A stretch of DNA of 64,000 bases from assembly GCF_014705715.1 (NCBI RefSeq), contig NZ_JACXLC010000001.1, positions 2,355,860 through 2,419,859 of the forward strand. The letters are read 5' to 3'. The notes beneath the pieces were generated by a model that worked only from the letters and a program-made list of their open reading frames with translations, searched no databases and was not told where the DNA came from. Below are positions 53,113-62,485 of the stretch, in pieces. A program made the translations under genes and the position numbers. The DNA is from Erythrobacter rubeus. Lineage in GTDB: Bacteria; Pseudomonadota; Alphaproteobacteria; Sphingomonadales; Sphingomonadaceae. Every line of letters begins with the position of its first letter. Position 1 is the stretch's first letter.

Positions 53113-54048
53113 TCAGCGCCAGGTCGGACCGCCGATTGCGAAGCCTCGGCCTTCCAGCTCGTCAAGCACGCCGCCCTCTTCGGCGAGGACCCGCAGCGGC
53201 ACGACGGCGACGCTGGTGCCCTCCTCGACAGCCGCTTCTTCGATCAAGCCGACCCATTGCGCGCGGATTTCCTCACCGACTTCCGCATCAGCCCAAGGCC
53301 AGCAACGGCCCAGCGCCACTTCGAGCGGGTTTGCCATGACTGCAGGCACATCGAATTTGCGCCAGTCATTGCCCCGCGCCTCGATAATAGACTGGCCGGC
53401 TTCGGTGGCCGCCATCGCTGCCTCGAGACAGGGAATGTGCTCGCGCGGGTCCGCTTCGGCGAGATCGTCGAGCAGGTCCTCGCCGCGAAAACGCTCCGGG
53501 CGCGTGATCGGCACGTCGGCCTTGTCCGCCGCCTTTCGCACAATATCGGTCGCATCATCGGTAGTATCGTCGTCGAAATCGAGCCGCCGCGCGAGCAGAT
53601 CGAAACTGGTCATCAGGAAGGAGCGGCGATCGTAATCGATATCGTACTCTTCCTCGAGCGCGGCGAGCCGGGCGCGCTGCTCTATCGTCAGGTAGTCGGC
53701 GGCAACACCCTTGTCCGGCAGCCTAGTAAAGCGCCCTCCGCGAAAGATCAGGCGAAAGACGTCGCCGGGCGAAAATTTGGGCCGCGCGCGGATGATCGCC
53801 CGGTCGGCTTCGGCGGTCGCCTCTTCGAGCCGGTCGGGTTGCCACGGCGTCGACTTGGGAACCGCGCGGATTTCTCCAACAAGGATGACAGTGCCGGTCT
53901 CGGTCTCAATGAACCACATCGGCGCACCCGAACGCTGGGCGGTGACGACGATCTGGTTTTGGGTGGTCGGCGCGGCAGAGGTGTCCTGCGCCGTCGCCGG
54001 TACCGCCCAAATGGCAAGCGCAGCGAGAGTGAATATGCCAGTTTTCAT
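53113..54048 (-). CDS. TraB/GumN-like secreted protein with altered metal motif
   Basis: This 311-residue protein has a Sec signal ending AVPATAQ and a TraB/GumN (TIKI-like) start: PMWFIETETGTVILVGEIRAVP. Canonical members have G-x-x-H here; this one has GEIR, so the metal-binding His is replaced by Arg. The helical middle (RARLAALEEEYDIDYDRRSFLMTSFDLL) and the end (VVPLRVLAEEGGVLDELEGRGF) fit the family. Peptidase activity is therefore doubtful. It faces nadB on the same strand. Confidence 0.8.
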   Translation of the reverse strand: MKTGIFTLAALAIWAVPATAQDTSAAPTTQNQIVVTAQRSGAPMWFIETETGTVILVGEIRAVPKSTPWQPDRLEEATAEADRAIIRARPKFSPGDVFRLIFRGGRFTRLPDKGVAADYLTIEQRARLAALEEEYDIDYDRRSFLMTSFDLLARRLDFDDDTTDDATDIVRKAADKADVPITRPERFRGEDLLDDLAEADPREHIPCLEAAMAATEAGQSIIEARGNDWRKFDVPAVMANPLEVALGRCWPWADAEVGEEIRAQWVGLIEEAAVEEGTSVAVVPLRVLAEEGGVLDELEGRGFAIGGPTWR

Positions 54049-54117
54049 GCGGGCGCTCGAGTTTCCTTCGGGGATTTCAATAATGCCGAACTGCGATGAA
54101 TCCAGTCAAAACGCTGC

Positions 54118-55704
54118 TTACGGCACCAGCACCGTATCCCGCGGCGTTTCGTCGGTCTCGGGGTAATCCAGCGTGTAATGCAGCCCGCGGCTTTCGCTGC
54201 GGCTCAGCGCGCTGTCGACGATCAGCTCGGCTGCCTGCAGCAGGTTCCTGAGCTCGATCAGGTCGGTCGTCACGCGGAAGCTGCCGTAATAATCCTCCAC
54301 CTCCTGCTTCAAAAGCGCGATGCGGTTGCGCGCGCGTTCCATCCGTTTGGTCGTGCGCACGATGCCGACATAATTCCACATGAAGCGGCGAATTTCGGTC
54401 CAGTTCTGCTTGATGACCACCTCTTCGTCGGAATCGGTCACGCGGCTCTCATCCCACGGCAGGATCGCAGGCGGTTCATCGAGTTCGTCCCACATCGTGA
54501 TGATGTCGCTCGCCGCCGCTTCGCCGAATACGAAGCATTCGAGCAGGCTGTTCGATGCCAGCCGGTTCGCGCCATGAAGCCCGCTTTCGGTGCATTCGCC
54601 CGCTGCCCAAAGGCCGGGCAGATCGGTGCGCGCATACAGATCCACCACCACGCCCCCGCAGGTGTAATGCTGCGCCGGGACGACCGGGATCGGCTCTTTC
54701 GTCATGTCGATGCCAAGGCCCGATAGCTTTTCATGGATGGTCGGAAAATGCTCGGTCACGAATTCGGCCGGCTGGTGGCTAATATCGAGATGCACGAAGT
54801 CCAGGCCGAAGCGCTTGATCTGATCGTCGATCGCGCGCGCCACCACATCACGCGGGGCCAGCTCCATCCGCTCGGTATCGTAATCCGCCATGAACCGGCG
54901 CCCGGTCTCCGGGTGGAGCAAGTGCCCGCCCTCGCCGCGCACGGCCTCTGTAATCAGGAAGTTCTTGACCTCGAGATTGTAGAGGCAGGTCGGGTGGAAC
55001 TGCATCATTTCCATGTTGGAAACCCGCGCGCCCGCTCGCCAAGCCATCGCGATCCCGTCGCCCGTGGCGCCGCGCGGGGCGGTAGAGAACTGGTAGACTC
55101 GGCCCGCGCCGCCCGCGGCGAGGATTGTCGCTTTTGCGATGTGCCGCTCGACCCGCCCGGTTTCCTCGTTGAGCGCATAGACACCCCAGACCCGCCCGGC
55201 TGCGGAGAACTTTTCCCGGTGGCGGTCGGTGATGAAATCGATGCAGGTGCGCCCGGCCAGCATGGTAATGTTCGGGCTCGCCTCAGCCGCTTTCAGCAGC
55301 GCTTCCTGCACCGCCCAACCGGTCGCATCGTCGACATGGACGATCCTGCGATGCGAATGGCCACCTTCGCGGGTGAGGTGCAGCGAATCCGCGTCGCGGT
55401 TGAAAGGGACGCCGAGCTCACACAGCCGGTCGATGCTCGCAGGCGCGCGCTCGATCACGAATTCGACCGTTTCGCGGTCGTTGAGGCCCGCGCCCGCGAC
55501 CATGGTATCGCGCACATGGTTTTCGAAGGTGTCGCCTGCATCGAGCACCGCCGCAATCCCGCCTTGTGCCCAGGCGGTCGAACCACCCGTCAGCGTCCCC
55601 TTGGCGAGCACCAGGACTCTCTTCGATTCCGCGAGTTCGAGCGCTGCCGTGAGGCCCGCGGCGCCGGAGCCGATGACGATCACATCGTATTGTGCGTTAT
55701 TCAT
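54118..55704 (-). CDS. nadB: L-aspartate oxidase
   Basis: The 528-residue enzyme starts at ATG 55704; codons further upstream do not look coding. The FAD motif VIVIGSGAAGLTAALEL, TGGSTAWAQGGIAAVL, TREGGHSHRRIVHVDDATG, VVPAQHYTCGGVVVD and ESGLHGANRLASNSLLECFVFG are the NadB signature. It oxidises L-aspartate to iminosuccinate for NAD synthesis. NadA and NadC are not in the window, so the gene is separated from its pathway mates. It is divergent from a small membrane gene. Confidence 0.96.
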   Translation of the reverse strand: MNNAQYDVIVIGSGAAGLTAALELAESKRVLVLAKGTLTGGSTAWAQGGIAAVLDAGDTFENHVRDTMVAGAGLNDRETVEFVIERAPASIDRLCELGVPFNRDADSLHLTREGGHSHRRIVHVDDATGWAVQEALLKAAEASPNITMLAGRTCIDFITDRHREKFSAAGRVWGVYALNEETGRVERHIAKATILAAGGAGRVYQFSTAPRGATGDGIAMAWRAGARVSNMEMMQFHPTCLYNLEVKNFLITEAVRGEGGHLLHPETGRRFMADYDTERMELAPRDVVARAIDDQIKRFGLDFVHLDISHQPAEFVTEHFPTIHEKLSGLGIDMTKEPIPVVPAQHYTCGGVVVDLYARTDLPGLWAAGECTESGLHGANRLASNSLLECFVFGEAAASDIITMWDELDEPPAILPWDESRVTDSDEEVVIKQNWTEIRRFMWNYVGIVRTTKRMERARNRIALLKQEVEDYYGSFRVTTDLIELRNLLQAAELIVDSALSRSESRGLHYTLDYPETDETPRDTVLVP

Positions 55705-55834
55705 CAGCGCGTCATGCCGAGAACCACGGAACCGGGCAAGCTTGGAGCGCGAATTGCGAAGGCGCGTCCGGTTTTGCGAACGCAGTTTGGAACAGGGGCT
55801 TGAACGGAAGCCAAATGCACTGCACGCACTAAGC

Positions 55835-56359
55835 ATGGGCAGCTCGCAACCGCGATCAAACCGTCAGGCGCTGATTTCCCGGCTATCCGGATATTGGAAG
55901 ATGGAGGCGGGCAATGTCGTGTTGATGCCCGCCATCATGGTGTTCCTGGCGGGCGGCGAGATCGGTGCCGCATCGATCGCCGCGATGATCCCGATGATGG
56001 CCTTGCTCGCAATCGGCGCGATCTACTGGCGCGCGAAATTGCACCAGATCCGGCACGGCACATCCCCCGACGACACCATTCGAAAGATCGCGGCGCTGGA
56101 CACGCCGATGCTCGTTGCAAGCGCCGCTGCAATTCTGGCTGCGATAGCGGCCTGGACTGCCGAAGGGCTTGCTGTCGGCCTCGCAGATCGCTGGGTCGCG
56201 ACCGTCGCCGCGCTGCTCGCTGCGCTCGAATACGTAAATTACTACCACCGCCAGCTTCAGCATTTCGATCACCTGTCGGACTGGAAGCGGCTGATATCCG
56301 GCGGCGGATTTCGCAAGAGCCAGCTGCGGCAGGATATCGAGCGGCTTGCCGGCGATTAA
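55835..56359 (+). CDS. Uncharacterised four-helix membrane protein
   Basis: ATG 55835 gives 174 residues. Four membrane helices are clear: VVLMPAIMVFLAGGEIG, ASIAAMIPMMALLAIGAIYW, MLVASAAAILAAIAAW and RWVATVAALLAALEYVNYY. A basic His-rich end follows (HRQLQHFDHLSDWKRLISGG). It resembles small sphingomonad membrane proteins of unknown function. It is divergent from nadB over 130 bases, so promoters must lie there. Confidence 0.85.
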   Translation: MGSSQPRSNRQALISRLSGYWKMEAGNVVLMPAIMVFLAGGEIGAASIAAMIPMMALLAIGAIYWRAKLHQIRHGTSPDDTIRKIAALDTPMLVASAAAILAAIAAWTAEGLAVGLADRWVATVAALLAALEYVNYYHRQLQHFDHLSDWKRLISGGGFRKSQLRQDIERLAGD

Positions 56360-56388
56360 GGCGAGATGAATTTTGGGGTGGCTCTCCG

Positions 56389-57360
56389 CTAAAGCGGATA
56401 GCAATCGAGGTCAGTGGCGATGCTCACATCGCCATCATAACTCTCAGCAATGGCTGAGAGACTGTCGTCCACACGGCTGAGGGAGCGCACCATGTTGTGG
56501 GTCAGGACGAGCCTTTCAGGCTCGATCGCGCCTGCCAGCTCTCCGATCTCAAACGGCGTGCGGTGCAATCCGCGCGGCTGGCCCGCTTCCCCATTGATGA
56601 CATGGTGAGCGAACAGGATCGCAGGTCTGCTCCCCGTGAGATCTGCGGCAAACGCCTCGCTCGCGGAGCTTTGATCGCCCGTGATGACAACCGCCTTGCC
56701 GCCGACTTCGATGGCATATCCCAGCGCCGGAACCACACCATGATTGACGGGATGAGCGGTAACCGAAAAGTCATTGGAGATGTCCAAGCCCTCCGCTTCG
56801 GCATTGCCGCCGGCGGTGGTCACATCGCGCGCCTCGAGCAGCGGCTTGTTCTCAGTGCCGTCGAGATAGCCGCCATTATATGCAAACGCGCCGCTGTCCT
56901 TAGACACCAGCCTCTCTAGAAACTCAGCTGTTCCGGGAAAGCGCGGCGCGGCGTCCGGGCCGATGACAGCCAGTGGCTCGCTGCGCCCTTCGAACCCGCC
57001 CGAATTGAGCACGCCTGCAAGGTCGCCTGCGTGATCTGCGTGAAGATGCGTGAGCAGGATTGCATCGAGCGTCGCCAGCTTTCCGCCTGCTTCGGCGAAC
57101 CTCAGGAAGCTGCCCGCGCCCGCATCGATCAGCAGACGCGGCTCGCCATCGATCCACAGCAGGTAGGACGTCCCCGCCCGCGCCGCCTCCGCTATGGGAC
57201 CGCCGCTACCCAGCACCTGCACTGCCGCGCCTTCCAAGGGGCACTCAGTGCTGGATGCCGGTGAGGACGATGCGGGCTCGTCTGCAGTTTCGGCAGGTGC
57301 GCTGCACGCTGCCAGGATCGCTGCTGCGCTGGATATTCCGAACCAACCGGCAAAGTGCAT
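56389..57360 (-). CDS. Metallo-beta-lactamase-fold lipoprotein
   Basis: ATG 57360, with GGGAG upstream, gives 323 residues. The lipobox is LAAC (SSAAAILAACSAP). The MBL motif HLHADHAGD (H-x-H-x-D-H) and later GDQSSASEAFA with Asp, then FAHHVI, identify a periplasmic metal hydrolase. The ending LVLTHNMVRSLSRVDDSL holds the last His. It is closer to the RNase Z/arylsulfatase-like MBL branch than to true beta-lactamases. It may be co-transcribed with the acyltransferase gene. Confidence 0.88.
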   Translation of the reverse strand: MHFAGWFGISSAAAILAACSAPAETADEPASSSPASSTECPLEGAAVQVLGSGGPIAEAARAGTSYLLWIDGEPRLLIDAGAGSFLRFAEAGGKLATLDAILLTHLHADHAGDLAGVLNSGGFEGRSEPLAVIGPDAAPRFPGTAEFLERLVSKDSGAFAYNGGYLDGTENKPLLEARDVTTAGGNAEAEGLDISNDFSVTAHPVNHGVVPALGYAIEVGGKAVVITGDQSSASEAFAADLTGSRPAILFAHHVINGEAGQPRGLHRTPFEIGELAGAIEPERLVLTHNMVRSLSRVDDSLSAIAESYDGDVSIATDLDCYPL

Positions 57361-57415
57361 GTGCTCGCTCCCTATCGGCCCGGCTGCGCGGCTGATCCGC
57401 GCGCAGGCACAGCAC

Positions 57416-58702
57416 TCAATTGTTGGAAAAACGCTTTTCTTGCAACACTCCGTTGAAGAGCAACTCAAGCAAAGCGGTGCGCCGAATGATCGCATCAATG
57501 ACCAACGTCGCCAGAAAGGTGACCGCGACGATGGTCAGGAATTCGAGGTGGATCGGCAGGTCGACCCGCAGAAACATCACGCCGAGCCCGACGACGATCG
57601 GATAATGGAACAGGTAGACGTTGTAGGATGCGCGAACGAAATAGTCGGTCACATCCGATCGCTCTGAAATGATCCCGCGAAGTAGATCGAGTATCAGCAC
57701 CGAGCCCAGCACGCTGAAGGGTCCGAGCACCGCGTATTTCAGCATGCGAGCGGGCACTTCGGGGGTATTCCAGACGACCGCATAAATCGCCCCGCACGCC
57801 GCAAAGAGGGCCCATGCGAGCGGCGTAAGACCGGATTTCCGAACGGGGCGGCCTGCAATGATGAGGCCGAGTAAGAAATAAGGTGTGTATTCGAGCAAGG
57901 CTTCGGCCCGCACCATTTCATGCACCCACCCGCCAAGCCCGAACCGGGTTTCGCCGACGTAGAAAAGGCCGTTGACCCCCAGCCGCCAAAGCGAAACGGC
58001 AAAGCTGGCCGCGATGAAAAAGCCCACGGTCGGCGTGACGAACTGGAGGAAGCCGAGGCTATTCGTTTCACCCGCACGCCGTGTGCCGAAGTGTGCAAGC
58101 GCTGCCGCGAGGACCGAACAGCCGAGCAGCACCTGCAGGAACCAGAGATGCCCGATCCAGTCCTCGCCCGGCTGTAAAACCAGTGAAACCCAGCGGTCGA
58201 TCACGCCTGGCGACGGGTCGATGGAGGCCTTGGCCAGCATGACCAAGGGACCGATAACCAAGGTCGCCGCGATCAGGGGAAGCCCGAGCCGGAACAACCT
58301 CCTGCGAAGCCAGGCAGCGGCATCACGCTCAGCCAGCACGATCGCGCTGAGCATACCGGCGACGCAAAAGAACAACGGCATGCGCACACCGCTGACCAAG
58401 CCGCCGAGATAGCTGTAAAAGATATGGCTCACATCGGACGAAACGAACCAGCCCGGCCCCGCCGCGTAGATAAGCGCCGCGTGGAACGGTATACCCAGCA
58501 GCATCGCCGCCGCCCTGATCGTGTCGAGAAAATGCAGCCGCGACCCGTCTGCGGGACGCGCAGCGATGATCGCACCGTCGGACGCGGAAACACCGCTATC
58601 TCCGAAGCGCCCCCTCGCAGGCTGAATGGCTTGCGGTTGGCTCAAGATGTCGCTGCCATGACCATGGCAAGCATTCCTAGCGCCTGGCCACGGTGGAATC
58701 AC
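57416..58702 (-). CDS. Acyltransferase-3 family membrane protein (OpgC-like)
   Basis: This protein has about ten membrane helices: RLHFLDTIRAAAMLLGIPFHAALIY, FYSYLGGLVSGVRMPLFFCVAGMLS, LFRLGLPLIAATLVIGPLVML, TPYFLLGLIIAGRP and ASYNVYLFHYPIVVGLG. The His of IPFHA is the catalytic residue of the family. The start is uncertain: the first usable codon is GTG 58702, without a clear ribosome site. It acylates (often succinylates) glucans or other envelope sugars. It lies 29 bases after the ABC ATPase gene. Confidence 0.87.
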   Translation of the reverse strand: MIPPWPGARNACHGHGSDILSQPQAIQPARGRFGDSGVSASDGAIIAARPADGSRLHFLDTIRAAAMLLGIPFHAALIYAAGPGWFVSSDVSHIFYSYLGGLVSGVRMPLFFCVAGMLSAIVLAERDAAAWLRRRLFRLGLPLIAATLVIGPLVMLAKASIDPSPGVIDRWVSLVLQPGEDWIGHLWFLQVLLGCSVLAAALAHFGTRRAGETNSLGFLQFVTPTVGFFIAASFAVSLWRLGVNGLFYVGETRFGLGGWVHEMVRAEALLEYTPYFLLGLIIAGRPVRKSGLTPLAWALFAACGAIYAVVWNTPEVPARMLKYAVLGPFSVLGSVLILDLLRGIISERSDVTDYFVRASYNVYLFHYPIVVGLGVMFLRVDLPIHLEFLTIVAVTFLATLVIDAIIRRTALLELLFNGVLQEKRFSNN

Positions 58703-58731
58703 ATGCGATTTGGCAGTAATACCTTGATTTA

Positions 58732-59685
58732 CTAAGCGCCTGTGCCCGTGAGCTGGACGAACACGTCTTCGAGATCGGCTTCGCGGGTGGTTACATCCTC
58801 GATCGTGAGGCCCTGTTCCTGCAAAATCGCAAGCACCTGTCCCGCGCTCAGCTTGTCCTTGTCGTAGGTCACTTCCAGAGCGCGGTCATCCAGGCGCTCC
58901 ACCTTCGTGAAGGTTTCGTGTGCCGGCGTAGCGGAAATGTCCGCCTCGGTTTCGACCCGCACGATCTTTTCGCGCGCCATCTCGATCAATTCGCGTGTCG
59001 GTTTGTTGGCGATCAATTCGCCGTGGTTGATGATCGCGATCCGATCGCACAGCTCTTCGGCTTCTTCGAGATAATGCGTCGTCAGCACCACGGTCACGCC
59101 CTCGCGGTTCATTTCCGTGACCAGTTCCCACAGCTGGCGCCGCAGTTCGACATCGACGCCCGCAGTTGGTTCATCGAGGACAAGGATCGGCGGCGAATGC
59201 ACCATCGCCTTTGCCACCAGCAGGCGCCGCTTCATCCCGCCCGACAGCGTGCGGGCGTAGGCGTTGCGCTTGTCGGCGAGACGCACTGCAGCGAGCAGTT
59301 CGTCACTGCGCCGGTCCTTTTTAGGAATGCCGTAGAACCCGCCCTGGTTTTCGAGCACTTCATAGGGTGTAAAGAAGGGATCGAAGACGATTTCCTGCGG
59401 CACGATGCCGATCGCGCGGCTGGCATTGCGGCGCTGGCTATCGATATCGAAGCCCCAGATCTCCGCCGATCCGCTGGTCTTGTTCACCAGTCCGGCGAGG
59501 ATATTGATGAGCGTCGATTTGCCAGCACCGTTGGGCCCGAGCAAGCCGAAGATGGAACCTTGCGGCACGTCGAAGCTGACCCCGTTCAGCGCCAGCTTGC
59601 CCTGCGCCTCTTCGCCCTTCGCCCCCTTCGGCGCAGCGTAGCGTTTGACGAGATTATCGATGCGGATGGCAGGCGGTGTCGACAT
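58732..59685 (-). CDS. ABC transporter ATP-binding protein (YadG/DRA-like)
   Basis: This 317-residue ATPase has Walker A GPNGAGKST at residues 50-58, a signature loop LSGGMKRRL, Walker B ILVLDEPTAGVD and the switch His in LTTHYLEEA. A C-terminal regulatory part (VTTREADLEDVFVQLTG) is typical of drug or ABC-2 exporters. The partner permease that usually follows is absent: the next gene is an acyltransferase. The ATPase must use an unlinked membrane part. Confidence 0.94.
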   Translation of the reverse strand: MSTPPAIRIDNLVKRYAAPKGAKGEEAQGKLALNGVSFDVPQGSIFGLLGPNGAGKSTLINILAGLVNKTSGSAEIWGFDIDSQRRNASRAIGIVPQEIVFDPFFTPYEVLENQGGFYGIPKKDRRSDELLAAVRLADKRNAYARTLSGGMKRRLLVAKAMVHSPPILVLDEPTAGVDVELRRQLWELVTEMNREGVTVVLTTHYLEEAEELCDRIAIINHGELIANKPTRELIEMAREKIVRVETEADISATPAHETFTKVERLDDRALEVTYDKDKLSAGQVLAILQEQGLTIEDVTTREADLEDVFVQLTGTGA

Positions 59686-59765
59686 GGACGCCGCCCTAAG
59701 GGTCGAGGCGATTTAGCGCAAACAGCAATTGAATTCAGCGGCGCCCGCTATTATCCGCTCATCCC

Positions 59766-60026
59766 ATGAATACACCTCCTCCCGAAGTGCTGATGGTCGA
59801 AACAAGGCGTGTGAGCTGCGACGGCGCAAGCGGTATTCGCGGCGGCAAGGATTACCGTCCTGCCGCGCTCGGTCATCCGCGCATCTATCTGGAAATCGAC
59901 GAGCACGGCTATGTCGATTGCGGATATTGCGACCGCCGCTTCGTTCTGAAAGGCGGCCCGGCTGACGGGGCAGACCATTCGCAGCTGCCCGACATTTCCG
60001 AAGGTGCCGATCCCGGCCACCGCTAG
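59766..60026 (+). CDS. CHCC-type zinc-finger protein (NDUFS6-like)
   Basis: This 86-residue protein has the CHCC pattern: VSCDGA (Cys), GHPRIYLEID (His), GYVDCGYCDRRFVLKGG (two Cys). The order C-x-H-x-C-x-x-C is that of the mitochondrial complex-I subunit NDUFS6 and its alphaproteobacterial homologues, which bind zinc at complex I. It is divergent from the ABC gene. Its C-terminus is short and polar. Confidence 0.94.
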   Translation: MNTPPPEVLMVETRRVSCDGASGIRGGKDYRPAALGHPRIYLEIDEHGYVDCGYCDRRFVLKGGPADGADHSQLPDISEGADPGHR

Positions 60027-60118
60027 CGCATGGGTTGCCCGGTGGCTGCTCTCTGCTGGTCAGCGTGCATTCAGGCCTGAAATGCTGTACTGCCGCGGTC
60101 AGACCAGAGGAGATTGCC

Positions 60119-60607
60119 ATGCCCCGTACGCGCTTCCTTTCCAAAGCCCCGATCGCATCCGCCTGTGCCGGCACCGCAGCAGCGCTTGCCCTGTTCGCCA
60201 GCGCCCCTGTCGCAGCAGATGAGCAGAGCGAGAGCGACATCGAGACCGAGGTCGAAACCGAAGAATTGAGCAAGGGCGAGGAAAAGCTCGCCAAATTGCT
60301 CGAAGGGCGCGTTGCTGGCGAGCCGGTGCGCTGTATCCGCAACCGCCTCAACGGTCAGCTGCGCACAATCGAAGACACCGCCTATGTGTATGGCCGCGGC
60401 AATACCATTTATGTTCAGCGCACCCGCGACCCTGGACAAATCGACCGCAGCAACGTTCTTGTTTCGCAGCAATTCAACGGCACAAGACTGTGCAAATTGG
60501 ATGTGGTTACCGCGGTCGACCGGCTTACGGGGTTGTTTAGAGGCGCGGTATTCTTCGAAGACTTCGTTCCGTACACCCGTGTCGAAGAGGATGGCGAGGC
60601 CAGCTAA
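60119..60607 (+). CDS. Hypothetical secreted protein
   Basis: ATG 60119 with AGAGGAG upstream gives 162 residues. The signal ends SAPVAAD. An acidic region (ESDIETEVETEELSKGEEKL) is followed by a compact domain with two cysteines (VRCIRNRLNGQLRTIEDTAYVYGRG, TRLCKLDVVTAVDRLTG), which may form a disulfide. Similar proteins with GEPVxCI are frequent in sphingomonads and of unknown function. It should be periplasmic. Confidence 0.85.
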   Translation: MPRTRFLSKAPIASACAGTAAALALFASAPVAADEQSESDIETEVETEELSKGEEKLAKLLEGRVAGEPVRCIRNRLNGQLRTIEDTAYVYGRGNTIYVQRTRDPGQIDRSNVLVSQQFNGTRLCKLDVVTAVDRLTGLFRGAVFFEDFVPYTRVEEDGEAS

Positions 60608-60631
60608 AGCCAAGCCTCGCGCCGTCGCTGC

Positions 60632-61207
60632 CTAGAATACTGCGGCACTTTCCAGCTGCACCTTTGAGTTTGCACCCGGCTCACGCGGGGCGCGGTCTCT
60701 TTTGGCCGGGACTTCGAAACGCGGGGCCGTATCGTCATAGACAACGGTGCAAGCGATTTGCGTAGCCTCAATTTCGCGAGTGCGAATTGAGCCCCGATAG
60801 CGATCGAGGGCTTGCGCCTGCGCCCGCTCCGCTTCCGCTGCATAATGGTCGTATGTCTCATCGATACCGGTCTCGAACCGCCCATTGCCGCGTTTGCGCG
60901 ATGATTGCGGCTGCCAATGCGGATCGCCGCTTTCCCGGATACCTGTCTCCGCTTGCCAGCCGGTCCTGCGACCGTGCCGATCACCCTCGTGATCGGGAAG
61001 CTGTGCGGGCGCTGACTGCCTCGAAGGCGCTTTCTTGGCGACTTTTTTCAGTATGAAAGAAGAGCCACCGGCCACCTGCTCGGCTTCGATCGCCTCAAGC
61101 TGCTTTCCAACTCGCCACGCGCTGTAAATCTCGCCCGAAAGACAGCTCAAGATGTTGACCCCCGCGATAAGCACGAGCCACATTTCAAGCGACAAATTCT
61201 GCAACAT
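60632..61207 (-). CDS. Uncharacterised protein with one N-terminal membrane helix
   Basis: ATG 61207 with GGGAG upstream gives 191 residues. One helix (LEMWLVLIAGVNILSCLSGEIY) is followed by a long polar basic tail rich in Arg, Gln and Glu (GNGRFETGIDETYDHYAAEAERAQAQALDRYRG). The tail could be disordered or coiled-coil. An extension to 61330 lacks a ribosome site. No family is recognised. Confidence 0.62.
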   Translation of the reverse strand: MLQNLSLEMWLVLIAGVNILSCLSGEIYSAWRVGKQLEAIEAEQVAGGSSFILKKVAKKAPSRQSAPAQLPDHEGDRHGRRTGWQAETGIRESGDPHWQPQSSRKRGNGRFETGIDETYDHYAAEAERAQAQALDRYRGSIRTREIEATQIACTVVYDDTAPRFEVPAKRDRAPREPGANSKVQLESAAVF

Positions 61208-61401
61208 AAATGCTCCCTCTCCGGCCCACGCATCCGTGGCCGGCAATGCCATCCCCAAATTGATCCCATACCCGTTTCGGCGATCGATCAGACGACACCG
61301 GACCGGGTAGGGATAGTTACGAAGAGGCAAACTAAAGAGGGTTTGACCGGCGATTAGGTAATAACACCGGGTCGACCAATTTTACCGAGGGGAGAGCGGT
61401 A

Positions 61402-62376
61402 TTAACCTTTGGACATGGCAGTCATGCGGCCAAGAATATCCTCGGCCTCGCTCATGATGCCATCGATCAGTTCCTGACACGTGGGGATGTCGTTGATGAG
61501 ACCGGCGACCATGCCGCAGCTCCACGCGCCTTTATCCATGTCGCCTTCCATCATGATCGAAGGATAGACACCGGCCACTTCCGGCAGAATGTCCTGGATG
61601 GTTATCGCGTCGCCAAGCTCTTTTTCCTTTTCGAGCAGGCGATCGACCGCTTCGTTGTGCAGCACCCGTTCGGTGTTGCGCAGCGGGCGCATGACGAGGC
61701 GCGTGTCGAGCTCGCTCGCCTCGACGATTGCTTTCTTCACGTTGTCATGGACCGGCGCTTCCTTCGTCGCGATGAAGCGGGTGCCCATGTTCATCCCCTG
61801 CGCGCCCATGGCAAGGCTGGCGATGAGACTACGCCCGTCGGCCATGCCGCCGCTGGAAACGAACGGGATTTCAAGCTCGTCCGCCGCGCGCGGCAGCAGG
61901 ATGAAGTTCGGAATGTCGTCTTCGCCAGGATGGCCGCCGCATTCGAAACCGTCGACCGACACCGCATCGCAGCCGATCTCCTGCGCTTTGAGTGAGTGCC
62001 GCACGCTGGTGCATTTGTGGATCACCTTGATCCCGGCATCTTTGAGTGGGCCGAGCAGCTCGACCGGATTGCGCCCGGCCGTCTCGACCACTTTCACCCC
62101 GCCATCGATCACCGCTTTGACAAGACCCGGATAATCGGGCGGCGTCAGCGTCGGCAGGATGGTGAGGTTCACGCCGAACGGTTTGTCCGTCATGTCGTGA
62201 CAGCGCGCGATTTCGTTCGCGAGCTTTTCAGGCGTTCCTTGCGTCAGGCCGGTGATGATGCCGAGCCCGCCCGCATTGGAAACCGCCGCCGCCATCTCGG
62301 CAAAACCGACATAATGCATCCCGCCCTGAATGATGGGATGCTGGATGCCGAACATTTCGGTGATGGCGGTTTTCAT
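61402..62376 (-). CDS. Nitronate monooxygenase (2-nitropropane dioxygenase family)
   Basis: This 324-residue FMN enzyme opens with MFGIQHPIIQGGMHYVGFAEMAAAVSNAGGLGIITG, has FGVNLTILPTLTPPDYPGLV, VDGFECGGHPGEDDIPNFILLP (the conserved His region) and VSSGGMADGRSLIASLAMGAQGMNMGTRFIAT, the standard NMO blocks. It oxidises alkyl nitronates to carbonyl compounds with O2. It is monocistronic. Substrate range is not visible. Confidence 0.94.
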   Translation of the reverse strand: MKTAITEMFGIQHPIIQGGMHYVGFAEMAAAVSNAGGLGIITGLTQGTPEKLANEIARCHDMTDKPFGVNLTILPTLTPPDYPGLVKAVIDGGVKVVETAGRNPVELLGPLKDAGIKVIHKCTSVRHSLKAQEIGCDAVSVDGFECGGHPGEDDIPNFILLPRAADELEIPFVSSGGMADGRSLIASLAMGAQGMNMGTRFIATKEAPVHDNVKKAIVEASELDTRLVMRPLRNTERVLHNEAVDRLLEKEKELGDAITIQDILPEVAGVYPSIMMEGDMDKGAWSCGMVAGLINDIPTCQELIDGIMSEAEDILGRMTAMSKG

Positions 62377-62485
62377 GGTTCTTGTCTCCCGTGAGTGTCT
62401 GTTTGGCCGGGAGAGAAGCGGAGAATTGCCTGCCTTGCAAGCGCGGTTTTGAGGAGGGCGGAGGCCGTAGCGTCAGCCGCGCGGA

